This document shows, piece after piece, positions 12,401-22,022 of a stretch of DNA of 64,000 nt. Each line of letters starts with the position of its first letter. The first letter of the stretch is position 1. The notes beneath the pieces were generated by a model. It was not told the origin of the DNA. It saw nothing but the letters and a program-made list of their open reading frames with translations, and made no database searches. Source of the DNA: Thinopyrum elongatum (Eukaryota > Streptophyta > Magnoliopsida > Poales > Poaceae); assembly GCA_011799875.1 (NCBI GenBank), contig CM022302.1, forward strand, positions 325,541,385 through 325,605,384, in the 5' to 3' direction. The translations under genes and the position numbers were made by a program.

Positions 12401-12775
12401 ACAAAAATGAATTGTTTTGCAAAATATTTGAACTAGGCCATGGAATATTTTTGGATATTGGGGCAAGATATGGTCCAAGGTATTTTAGGGAATTATTTGA
12501 GAATTTTCTAGCCATCCAAACTATAGGTTGCTTCACAACCCATAGTGATGACCTAAATTCCCAAAATAAAAGAAAAGGGTTATTGGAAAAGATTTAAATT
12601 GGGATTTGGGTCCTAGAGGTACTTGGCAGGGTTTTGGCAAGGTGATGAGGCTTTGGATTACTTGGAAAGATTCAAAGTTTCCAAGACCAACTAGAAAGAT
12701 TCAAAAACCATTCAAATTTCAAATAAAGCCAAGAAAAGTTTGAAAAGAAAAAGTTGCCAAAATCAGGGTGTCACA
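9492..12775 (-). repeat. T1 5' LTR (right copy)
   Basis: This is the promoter-bearing LTR of T1, a direct repeat of 511-3791. Its outer edge touches the TAGAG duplication at 12776. GC-rich blocks at about 11080-11930 give spurious ORFs on both strands. Confidence 0.95.
11553..11560 (-). promoter_or_regulatory. T1 LTR TATA box
   Basis: TATAAATA on the minus strand lies about 1.2 kb inside the 5' LTR, in the same place as 2567-2575 of the other LTR. It is the likely core promoter for the genomic RNA of T1. Confidence 0.6.
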
Positions 12776-12780
12776 TAGAG

Positions 12781-15099
12781 TCAGATAGGGATCAGGACAG
12801 AGATAAGCACGGCAGCGAAGACAACCCCAAGGACATGGCAAGGAAGAAAGTGGTGCAGCGCCCAGTGTACTTCGTCAGTTCCCTGCTACAGGGGGCTAGA
12901 TCGAGGCACTCTGGCATGCAAAAGTTGATCTTTGGCCTCATCATGGCCTCAAGGAAACTGCGCCACTACTTCCAAGCCCATGAGATCATGGTTGTCACTC
13001 GCTTCCCATTGCAAAGGATACTCCGGAACCCTAAGGCTACTCGCAGAATAGTGGAGTGGGCTTTGGAGTTATCCAGTTTTGGTTTGAAGTTTGAGAGCAC
13101 ATCAACAATCCAGAGCAGGGCATTGGCAGAGTTTATTGCAGAATGGACGCCAACCCCTGACGAGGAAGTGCCAGAAACAGTTATCCCCGGCAAGGAGGCG
13201 CCCCAAGAATGGACTATGTATTTTGATGGTGCTTTTTCCCTACAAGGTGCAGGGGCTGGCATGCTTCTCGTCGCTCCCTCCGGGGAACACTTGAAGTACA
13301 TCGTCCAGATACATTTTGCCCGGGAAGAGGCAACCAACAATACAGCAGAGTATGAAGGGCTCCTTGCCGGGCTCAGGATTGCCGCAGAATTGGGAATCAA
13401 GAAGATGATCATTCGAGGAGACTCACAGCTTGTGGTGAGACAAGTCAACAAGGATTACCAAAGTCCATTGATGGAGGCATACGTTGAGGAAGTGAGAAGA
13501 TTGGAAGAGCGCTTTGACGGGTTGCAAACAGAGCACATACCTCATGCGGAAAATAGCATAGTTGATCACCTGTCAAAGTGTGCTGCCCAAAAGCTTCATG
13601 TGGAACCAGGAACTTTTGTTCTCCATCTTACTCAGCCCTCCGTATCCCTAGCAACAATGGCCCAGAAAAGGAGAAAGCTGGACTCCGGTAAGCCTCTCTC
13701 GGTAGAGCCATCCGCTCCTGGAAGGGACCCTGCCGGAAACAACTCCTCACAACCTGCTGGACCGCACCCTCCAGCCGGACCCATGGTCCCTGCGAACGAG
13801 GAATGTGCCCCCGCAGTTGAGGAGGTGCCGCTAGTCCTTGTTGCCGAGCCCCAGGCTCCAACTTGGGCAAGGCACATAGTCCACTTTCTCCAAACCGGAG
13901 AACTCCCCAATGACCAAGATGAGGCTGAAAGAGTAGCCCGGAGGGCCAGTATGTACCAGTTTGTCAATGACACTCTGTATAGAATAAGGCCCAACGGTGT
14001 GAAATTGAAGTGCATCTGCCGGGAAGAAGGGAAGGAACTGCTGGCTGAGATACACAAAGGCATGTGCGGCTCCCACATTGGATCAAGGGCGCTGGTTGGG
14101 AAAGCATTCCGGCAAGGATTCTATTGGCCCACAGCCCTCCAAGATGCAGTTGAGCTAGTCACCAAATGTGAAGCCTATCAGTTCCATTCCAAGAAAATCC
14201 ACCTGCCTACCCAAGCTCTTCATGCAATCTCTTTATCATGGCCATTTTCGGTCTAGGGACTCGATATCCTCGGCCCTTTCCCCCGAGAGATCGGGGGCTT
14301 TGAATTCTTTTTCGTTGCTATCGACAAGTTTACAAAGTGGCCGGAAGTTGCTGCCGTGAGAAAGGTGACTGCTCAATCAGCTATCAAGTTCTTGAAAGAT
14401 TTGGTGTGTCGTTTTGCAATCCCGGCAAGGATCATTACCGACAACGACACCCAATTCATGAGCCGCGCCTTCATGCAATATGTTCATGCCCTCGGAAGTA
14501 ATATCTTGTTTGCTTCTGTCGCACATCCCAGAAGCAACGGGCAAGCTGAGAGGGCGAACGCTGAAGTGCTGCGGGAACTCAAAACAAGAACCTTTGATAC
14601 GCTGCAGAAGCACAATAGGCGGTGGATCGATGAGCTGCCGGTAGTTCTATGGTCCCTCAGAATGACACCAAATCGAGCTACCGGGCAGACTCCTTTTTCC
14701 CTATTCTATGGGGCGGAAGCAGTTATCCCCACGGAACTCATTTACGGGTCGCCTCGAGTGCTTGCCTACAACGAAGTAGCGCAAGTTCAGCACCGGCGTG
14801 ACGACGCTGTGCTACTCGAGGAGAACCGTCTCCAGGCTGCTACGCATGCTGCACGCTATCAGCAAGCCCTGCGTCGCTATCATAGCCGCAGGGTTCATGC
14901 CCGGTGTTTTGAGGAAGGCGACCTTGTCCTTAGGCGCGTTCAGTCCGCCAAGGGTACAAACAAGTTGACGCCAAAGTGGGAAGGCCCTTACCGGGTAGTA
15001 CGAGTCACCAGACCTGGCGCAATCCGTCTGGAGACCGGAGATGGCATTCAATTGCAAAACTCATGAAATATTGAGCATCTCCGCAAGTTCTATCCGTAA
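12781..15099 (+). pseudogene. G1 RNase H and integrase
   Basis: After the T1 insertion the frame resumes with the end of the first RNase H-like region (VVQRPVYF, LLQGAR, QKLIFGL). Next comes a second, archaeal-type RNase H (YFDGAFS, NNTAEYEGLLAGL, GDSQLVVRQVN, VDHLSK) typical of the Tat lineage. A linker of about 120 residues leads to the integrase: a zinc region (FYWPTALQDA, CEAYQ), then ILGPFP, ITDNDTQF and SNGQAERAN. There are three defects. The second Cys of the zinc pair is Tyr (CEAY). A TGG Trp codon has become TAG at 14254-14256. A TGA splits the last codons at 15063-15065. DNGTQF is DNDTQF here. The natural end is the stop at 15097-15099. Confidence 0.9.
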
Positions 15100-16152
15100 G
15101 GCATGGCTGTCGGGCCCTGCCCGGCAGCCACCCTTTTGTATAGGCCTTGCCTCAGTTGCATGTAACCCCTTGTACAAAGCCAGGCGATGACCCTGAGCAC
15201 CAGAGAAATAAACGAAGCGCTGGGGGGCCCCCGACCAAGTTGCATGCATGCATAAGCATTCCAAGAGCATTTGCATAAGCATTTCATGAGCATTTGCAAA
15301 TGCATATAGATTGGATCGCATCCTGCATCATTCTCATCTGCATAAAGCTGCAGGTTCCTGCCGAGAACTCGGTTTCTGCAAGAAGATGGGGAGATGAACC
15401 AACACTGCGATCCCCGGCGAACCAAACAGATAAGTTCTACCTCTTGTCCATAAGTGTTCTGTAAACTAAAACTTGTGCATAAGAAAACCCCGCCACTCTT
15501 CGAAACTTAGGTGCTCCCATCCCTGGCTCGAACGTTGCTTCGGACAGGATGGTCGTAGTGGCCTTTGATGAAAAGAAGTTGGCGGGGGGCTGGTCCCTCT
15601 ATTTCTTGCCGGTAGGCTCAGTTCCCCGGCAATGAAGGAAGGGTACCGGCAGGATAGCCTGTCGGGGAAAACTCGTTTATTTAAAATAAAGAGGCATTTC
15701 ACCTCTGCGTGGACATATCCATGCACGAGTTCCCGGCAAGGTTTATCTTTTTCATTAATATGCGGGTCATACAAGTACAAACCTTACAGAACATAGACAT
15801 GGACTCGAGAGATTACATTATTTGAACTAAAATTTGGCAAATGCCAATGAGTTTAAGATTGAAAAAAGATAAGTGCCCCATAATGCCTTTGCCCTTGTCC
15901 ATCTCCTTCAGGAAAAGGTCGAGGAGGCCGGTGGTGAACCCAGCTGGGATTCGGCGCCTCCCCAGGATCAGGGTGGCGCCGCCCCTCGGCAAGAAGGAAG
16001 AAACCGGAGGGTAGGCACGGATGGTGACACTGCCGGAGGACCAGATGGGGGACACGGAGTCATCGGCAAACACGGCTCGTCAGAACGGTCGTCCCCGTTC
16101 TTGACGCGTCGTGGGTTGCCACCGCCATCCGCATCGCTACCACCCGAAGACC

Positions 16153-16551
16153 TCAGCACGACGGCCGCGTCGAGCACCATGCTCTCTGGCATATCCCACA
16201 GAGAGCATGGTCGTTCCCAACGGCCCTGACGTCAGAAGCCACTGCGCGTTCTGAAGACATGTGTGGGAGCAAGGAGCCCTCCTGCACGGCGATAGGATGA
16301 CGCCCGGGAAGGGTCAGGTTCGCCTTCGTCGCCGGCGAACACCCCCCACGACTCGTCCCCAGCATCGCAACGGAATGAAGAACGAGGAGCGATCGACTAC
16401 CACGCCCAGCACCCGATACGGGCCTCGGCATGGTGTCGTTCGCATCCCCTCCCACTAGAACCAAGGCCATGGGCGACTCGGCGACGAGCGCGCCGGAGTC
16501 GCCACCCCCGGCGTTGTCGCCGCTCCGCCCGAATACCCCTTTCGGATCCAT
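16153..16551 (-). CDS. Antisense ORF in the 3' region of G1, unknown function
   Basis: An ATG at 16551 (starting MDPKGVFG) opens 132 codons on the strand opposite to the element. The product is Gly/Ala/Ser-rich, with a basic segment in the middle and a C-terminal Cys cluster (CGICQRAWC). A clear TATA box stands about 125 bp upstream on the same strand. Coding-like sequence continues in other frames to about 15813, ending in a segment with GRRRIPAG, so the original product was probably longer or spliced. I do not recognise it. It is equivalent in position to the B3-like unit in the 17.5-kb element. In N2 the matching part is mostly deleted. Confidence 0.45.
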   Translation of the reverse strand: MDPKGVFGRSGDNAGGGDSGALVAESPMALVLVGGDANDTMPRPVSGAGRGSRSLLVLHSVAMLGTSRGGCSPATKANLTLPGRHPIAVQEGSLLPHMSSERAVASDVRAVGNDHALCGICQRAWCSTRPSC

Positions 16552-16675
16552 GGAGAATTCTAAACTAAAGTCCGGGGCTTGGCCCCAGGCTCTTCTTCTC
16601 AACATGACCAACGAAAGGCAGAAGCGAGGGAAGGAAGGATCCGGAGATGGGTGGCTCGGCTCTCCCTCCGCCCCT

Positions 16676-16684
16676 CCTTTTATA
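16676..16684 (-). promoter_or_regulatory. TATA box of the G1 antisense unit
   Basis: TATAAAAGG on the minus strand, followed by a GC-rich leader to the ATG at 16551. Its spacing suits an RNA polymerase II promoter independent of the LTR. It is an inference from sequence only. Confidence 0.5.
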
Positions 16685-17095
16685 GGCGGAGCAAGAAAGG
16701 GAGTCGCTCCCTCAACAAGCAATCGCCGCCCCTCTCCGCCAATTCAAGAAGACCGGGCCCTCGCCTTGATGCTCTCCCACGACACACACCTCTGTTACCT
16801 ACCCCGCGCGATGCATGCCGCATACGTGGCTAAGGATAAGGGCGTGGTGGGAAGAATGAATTGGCGATTTCTACCCCGTGCGTTAAAGTCATTCATGGGC
16901 CATTGCAAAGATGGCCCCACCACAATTGGCTTTACACGACGTGCGGGAAAACCAGAAACTGGTCCAGAGTCGAGATTAATGAAGAAGCAAAGAAGACTCC
17001 AAGAGATCAGCCTCTTCAGTGCCCCTGCCTATGCACTTATTAGGACCTACCCCGACGACGCCCGGCAGCGCGATCGGGGCAGGCCAGGGGGCTTC

Positions 17096-18016
17096 TGTCG
17101 GTGCAACAAACCCTGGGTCTGTTGCCCTGACTGTGCACAGGCACGAGAACAAGATTACAACACCAAGGCCGTGTCAAGATACAAGAGACCAAGATCTTCG
17201 AAGAACCAGCAGGCAGATTAAGAAGGCAAAGACCAAGACGGAGAAGCGACACACCGCCAGGAGAAAAGCCTCCCTTGCCGGGCAGACAGACCTGGCAAGG
17301 ACAAGGGCTCCCCCGGAAGAAAGCATTCAAGACGTCCCGGCAGGGCCTGCCGGGACTCACGAGGGCAAAGACACCTCACCAAGCCATCTCACCACGACCC
17401 ATGTCGTTGATCAATGCGGTGTCAAGCCGCAAAGTGACTAATTGGCAGCCATTCGCCACATGGCGGCCTCTTTCTACAGGAAATACCTACAGATGACACC
17501 CGTCCTGTGGTGTATCAAGCAAGTAGGCATGGAGCTGGCAAGACGAGCCCGACAAGGATTGCCAGGCAAGCAACGATGTGACGTTGAGTGGTGCATTTAA
17601 TGCACTTTGTCAGCCTGCAGAATTAGGTATGATAGCACTGTTTGCTATCTTATCAGTGCATAATGACTATTTTGCCACTGTGGTGACCCCTTAATCTATA
17701 AAAAGTGGCCCATGGAAACCGTAGCAAGGGTTGGAAAGTTGAACACCCCCACGCTCGTACGCGCGTAGTCACTGCCTCCCCAGGGCGAGCCTGCCGGGCA
17801 AGTGTACGACGCTCCACCACCACTTTTCCACCATCAATCCACCAAAGCAGGAGTAGGGTTTTACGCCTCGCGGCGGCCCGAACCTGGGTAAAATTGCCCG
17901 TGTGATCTCTGCCGTGCTGCCCCACGTTCTTCTGCTCTTTGTGCAACGCGACATCCCCCCTGCCGAACCAGCAAGGGGCCCCTTGGCCCCATAGGTGGCC
18001 GTGGTTTCCCGCGACA
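17096..18016 (+). repeat. G1 3' LTR
   Basis: This 921-bp LTR starts TGTCGGTGCAAC and ends CCGCGACA. It matches, in reverse, the N2 LTRs at 40905-41817 and 49755-50668. TATAAAAAG at 17697-17705 is the probable core promoter. The bases after it, TCTAG, would be the target duplication; the other copy is outside the window. Confidence 0.9.
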
Positions 18017-18889
18017 TCTAGCCTAAAAAATAATAATACCCCACGTCCTATTAACTCATCAAATTAAAATGATATTTTATTTCGTAAATCAAAAGTTCTT
18101 AAAAAATAATAATAATTGTTTATATATAACTTGGCAAGTTAACTCCTGGTGATTGCGTAGGTAAGCTTGCAAAGATTTTACTGACCAATCAGTAATAGAC
18201 ATGCAATCATGTGTTTATGTTTTTATAACATTTCTTCGTCCAGCCCAACACGATATTTTCACCCAGCCCAGCAAGTCCGTGGATTTCGAAAAAAAATGCA
18301 AATGGGCTTTAAATTCTAACATAATATATAAATGGGCTGCATAGACTCTACATCATTGTTTCACCCAGCCCACCAAATGGACTGGCTGACATGTGGGCCA
18401 GTAGATAGAAGCCTAAGCACTTTCGCAAAAAAAATACAAAGGTCGAAGCCTAAGCAAGGCGTTCGATTTACATCCAACGGCCGGCATTCTTCTTCAATCT
18501 CTCGTCTTCTTCCTCCAGCACTGCCGGGACCGCCTGCTCCAGCCTTCGGCGTCCAGTGGTGCTATTTCGCGTGCCTCGCAGTGAAACGCTACCCCACCGA
18601 TGGCCAGGCCATCCCTCCACTCCTCCGCACCTCCTGTTATTCTCTGCCGAGTGTAGGCCCACCCCGCACCCAAACCAGTCAAGTTTCCAACTCCTCTCCG
18701 TCTGCGACTCAACTGCCGCGTCTTCCCCATCTCCGGGTCATTCCAGTCTGGGGCCTCACCGTCGTCCACCGGCCTTGGTGCGCTCGGCACAGTGTGGTCA
18801 ACAAACGAGAGTCATCGGAAGATGACTGTACGTGAGAGGCTGACAGCAGGGATGCACCACGCCCATGGACGCATGCATGCAACTGCATC
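18017..18889. other. Unassigned sequence right of G1
   Basis: An AT-rich part (18017-18420) with two AAATGGGCT and three CACCCAGCCCA-like motifs is followed by a GC-richer part with an open frame of 167 codons (18332-18835, plus). That frame has no recognisable domain. It may be a decayed host fragment or the body of the CACTA element to the right. I cannot decide from the sequence. Confidence 0.3.
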
Positions 18890-19664
18890 CTTTTTATCCT
18901 GAAAAATAATGTTTTCTCCCCCTGAAAGCTGGGACCCACCAGCTACATCTTCGCACACAAGGAAGTGCGTCCTTATTATGGGCAAAATAAATGATTCCTC
19001 CCCCTGACAGCTGGGACCCATCAGCTATATCTTCGCACGCAAGGAAGTGCCTCCTTATCCTCCCTGACAGCTGGGACCCACCGGGTCAAACCGTACGTAG
19101 GGTTGTCTCTCTGGTAGCGAACGTGTACGTATATACTGGTCGATCGATCTCTCTGCAAGGATGAACCGTGGCCGAGCAAGGAGCGGCACGTGTGACGTAG
19201 CAGTTTAGGCAGTCCTGTATAAATTATGTACACGTGCGTACATCCACGCTGCAAGAAAGTAAATATGGCTACGTACGTACATATGGGCGGGGTCTCGAAC
19301 GTGTACAACGATGGCGTCCTATTCATCGGCAGCCAACCGGCTGGGTCGGAATGGAGAAATTGCGTCGTGTTCATTGGGAGGGAACGGAATGCGTCGTGTT
19401 CATCAGGAGCCAACCGGCTTGGACGGAACAGCCAAAACGAGGTCTGGCATACCGCAGAACGAAGGAAACGGCCTTTTGTTCGACCACGTACGGTCGAAAT
19501 GGGGTAATGTTCACCAGGAAGGGTCTGGCGTTCCGCAAAACAGAGGAAACGGACTTCTGTTCGAGGGCCTACGGTCGAAACAGGGTCCTGTTGATTGGGA
19601 GGGGTCTGGCGTACCGCAAAACAGAGGAAAAGGAATTTTGTTGGAGTGCCTACGGTTGAAACGG

Positions 19665-20002
19665 GGTCCTGTTCATCCACCATCTACTGCCTCGCTCCAG
19701 CCTCCATGGGCTACTGTTCGTCCATCGTCGACTTCCTCCAGCCACTGTTCATCCACGGGGGTACTGTTCATCCAGCCTCCACCGGCTACTGTTCATAGAG
19801 CCTCCACAGGGTCCTGTTCATCCACCCCCAACCGGCTGGGGTGCGGCGGCCTCCTCGGGGTCCTGTTCATCCAGCGGCAACGGCCTACTACTACGAGGTA
19901 ATGTTCATCCAACCCCACCAGGAACTGTTCATCCACAGCCAACCAACTGGCTCGACTCGTTCTACGTACCACGTGCACGGTAGCAACGGTCACTGTTCAT
20001 CA
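19665..20002 (+). repeat. Dispersed TGTTCATCC repeats
   Basis: At least nine copies of (A/C)CTGTTCATC(C/A) occur at irregular 20-60-bp spacing, for example at 19669, 19742, 19764, 19812, 19864 and 19924. Degenerate forms (GTTCATTGG, GTTCACCAGG) lie further left to 19365. In CACTA elements such subterminal motifs are transposase-binding sites; that role is inferred here. Confidence 0.6.
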
Positions 20003-20044
20003 AGAGGCAACCCAACACCGGCTGGCTACGTCTCGCACGGGGGC

Positions 20045-20225
20045 TCGATCGGCTTCAGTAAGGAGCAGCAGTGATCGATCGCTCGGGTTCAGTTAGCAGC
20101 AGCAGCGAAGGAATCGCTCGGGTTCAGTCAGCAGCGAATGAATCGCTTAGGTTCAGTTAACAGCCAAGGGATTGATCACTCGGGTTCAGTAAACGTAGCT
20201 AGTGCGATCGCTCGGGTTCAGTTAG
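20045..20225 (+). repeat. Tandem array with the core CTCGGGTTCAGT
   Basis: Six units of about 27-40 bp each contain (T/C)CGGGTTCAGT preceded by GATCG or AATCG, with an AGCAGC spacer in several. Unit length varies, so this looks like an old array that has gained and lost short pieces. Confidence 0.7.
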
Positions 20226-20576
20226 TTACCACCTCGCACACACGCGCTTACATAAGAGAAATGCGCAAACCTCCGTGCATCGCTCGGCCCCGACCACCCA
20301 CCGTAACCGGGAACTCCCCGATATTTTCCTCGCCCTCGCTTCTACCATGATTTTTTCCGTCATGGACGGCCCAAAGAATGTCAAGCAGGTGCGTCCCCGG
20401 CCAACCCAGGATGAAAAGCCCATTTTCTGTCATGATTTTTTGTCATAGAAGTAGGAGCCCACCACATCTATGATGATACGTGCTTTTGTCACAATTATCA
20501 TCACATAAGTGTCATAAGCATGACAGAAAAAAATTCGTTCGGCCCAAAATGTCACGGATGTGTCTTTTTTTTAGTG

Positions 20577-22022
20577 CGTACTTGAAGTCTTCTTGTACTT
20601 GTCGTTCCGCCTTGGTCGCTTGATGAACTAGCTCGAGAAGGTTGGAGTAGGGTTGGAAGTCGGCGATCTTCTTGATTGGATGATTGAGGCCGTTTAAGAA
20701 GCGTGCCATAGTCTGCTCATCATCTTCCTTGATATTGGCTCTTATCATGGCAACTTCTAGCTCTTGATAGTATTCTTACACTGTGTTCGTGCCTTTCTTG
20801 AGGAGTTGCAACTTCTTGAAGAGATCTCAGGTGTAGTGTGTAGGCATGAAGCGTTCTCTCATGACTTCCTTCATTTGTGTCCAAGTCATGATGGGTGGTT
20901 CGTCTTTCTCTAAGCGTCGCTCAATCACTTGCTCCCACCAAAGGAGGACATAGTCTTGAAACTCGAGGGATGCCATGGCGATCTTCTTTTCCTCATCGTA
21001 GTTGTGAAGACAAAATATATTGTCAACTTTCAATGCCCATGAGAGATATTCTTCGGGATCATTGCTTCCGGAGAACTTGGGCATAGTGAACTTGAGCCTG
21101 CCGTAGCAGAGTTCTTCATCATAGTGTCAGTTTTGATGTCACTCTTGGCGTGGGGGAGGGTCTTCAAGTACTCATTCCGCTGGATGTCACTCTTGCCGTG
21201 GAGGAGGATCTTCATTGTGATAGCACTCTTGGCATGGAGGGGGCAATGCATATGTGCCAGGTTTCGCCTTTCTTGTTGTTATTCATGTTGGGCGGCTTCT
21301 TCTTGTCGTGCTTGACGAAGTTCTTCCTCTTGTTCGCGGACGAGGTGGTTGCGTGTGGCAACGGCTCTAGTGGACTCGCGTAGTGCTTGTTGGGCCGCTT
21401 GATCTTGTTCATCATGACTTTGTTGCTCTTGCCGGAGTGCGTCACCGTCTTGAGATGCTTGTCGTGGACAATGTGGAGGTGGTGGCTCTTGATCCATGGC
21501 TTCTTGTTCTTGGCGTCGCATCTTTTCACGTGCTCAAACTCGGTCTTGTAAGCCATTGCCATGGAAAGGATTTTCTTGAGCTTGGCAATCTTGAGTGTCG
21601 TCGTGGCGAGGAGAACGAGGTCAAGGAGGACTCGCATCGAAAGAAGAGTATGACAATGAGTGGCAACTTGAGTGGCGCCGTCTTGGGGAAGAGGTTAAGG
21701 AAGACGCGCGGCTCATGATCATGTTGCGGAATTCATCCATTTGTTTGGAGAGCTCGGCGTAGTCCCTTTGTATTGCTTCTGATTGTCTTAGGTCAGTGGC
21801 GAGTTGCTCGATGCGATCATCCAAAGCTTCACTCTCTTGATGTAGAGCTCGTTGTGCGATGAAGAAGTGATTCTTGGTGACGTAGTCACGTTCTTCATCT
21901 TGATCCTCGAAGAGCGGGTTCACCGCAGAAGTAGGCCTATCCATCATGTGGAAGTGGTGCTGAGTAGGAAAATGAGAGAACAATACCAAAGTTACCTTTT
22001 CTGAAGATTGTGGATGTATCAA
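20577..22022 (-). pseudogene. X' gag
   Basis: Likely starts with MMDRPTSA near 21945. A coiled-coil-like N-terminal part (Gln/Glu/Ala-rich, EQLATDLRQ, QEEELRQARQEE) is followed by the Gypsy capsid core in 20827-21084 (FSGSNDPEEYLSWALKV, LEFQDYVLLWWEQV, MRERFMP) and ARFLNGLN with ADFQPYSNLLELVHQA in 20512-20748. Stops and frameshifts separate these blocks, near 21637, 21250, 20827 and 20780. The frame ends exactly where the CACTA terminus begins, so the rest of gag and all of pol are lost. Confidence 0.8.

Larger units (their letters stand above)
511..12775 (-). mobile_element. T1: complete chromodomain (Tekay-like) Ty3/Gypsy element nested in G1
   Basis: Two long direct repeats (511-3791 and 9492-12775, about 3.28 kb each) flank an 5.7-kb interior. 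TAGAG occurs on both sides (506-510 and 12776-12780) as the 5-bp target duplication. The LTR ends on the minus strand are TGTGACACCC and GGGGTGCCACA. The primer-binding site lies beside the right LTR and the polypurine tract beside the left, so the element reads on the minus strand. Gene order is extra 5' ORF, gag, protease, RT, RNase H, integrase, chromodomain. Several stops and a frameshift make it non-autonomous now. The LTRs look very similar by eye, suggesting fairly recent insertion; I did not compute an identity. Confidence 0.95.
15100..17095 (+). other. G1 3' region between pol and LTR
   Basis: This long region has no sense-strand coding potential that I trust. It is homologous to the 3' region of N2 (41818-43250 read in reverse). 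It holds the antisense unit described separately and ends with a purine-rich tract (about 17084-17095, core AGGGGGC) against the 3' LTR. Confidence 0.75.
156..18016 (+). mobile_element. G1: Tat-type Ty3/Gypsy element, 5' part missing, split by T1
   Basis: Two blocks of one plus-strand element (156-510 and 12776-18016) are separated by the complete T1 insertion. Removing T1 and one copy of TAGAG rejoins the pol frame. The order is end of RT, RNase H, integrase, long 3' region with an antisense unit, polypurine tract (about 17084-17095) and 3' LTR (17096-18016). It is the same family as N2: proteins, LTR ends (TGTCGG/TGTTGGTGCAAC at one end, CGACA at the other) and 3' region match. Everything upstream of the RT is absent because the X element lies against it. 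Confidence 0.9.
18890..20576. mobile_element. CACTA transposon, right end with subterminal repeats
   Basis: The right end reads ...TGTCTTTTTTTTAGTG, that is CACTAAAAAAAAGACAC inverted, the terminal form of Triticeae CACTA elements, followed by the phrase GGCCGAACGAA inverted. Inside are the repeated blocks expected of CACTA subterminal regions: AGCTGGGACCCA (18927, 19009, 19069), about ten TGTTCATCC motifs (19669-19998), and an array of CTCGGGTTCAGT units (20045-20225). I found no matching left CACTA terminus, so the left boundary is a guess and the element is probably truncated. No transposase is visible. Confidence 0.6.

Noticed and set aside
12754..12775. Start of the G1 RNase H ORF inside T1
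   Set aside because: The first codons come from the T1 LTR end. The real frame continues from 510, so no initiation site is implied.
16430..17221. Plus-strand ORF of 263 codons in the G1 3' region
   Set aside because: It overlaps the antisense unit and its promoter, crosses the LTR border at 17096 and has no domain.
18332..18835. ORF of 167 codons as a host gene
   Set aside because: There is no recognisable domain, no clear promoter or intron signals, and simple Ser/Pro-rich composition. I kept the region as unassigned.
19665..20002. Possible coding frames over the TGTTCATCC repeats
   Set aside because: The open frames at 19234-19901 arise from repeats lacking stops in some phases. Three frames are open at once, so none is convincing.
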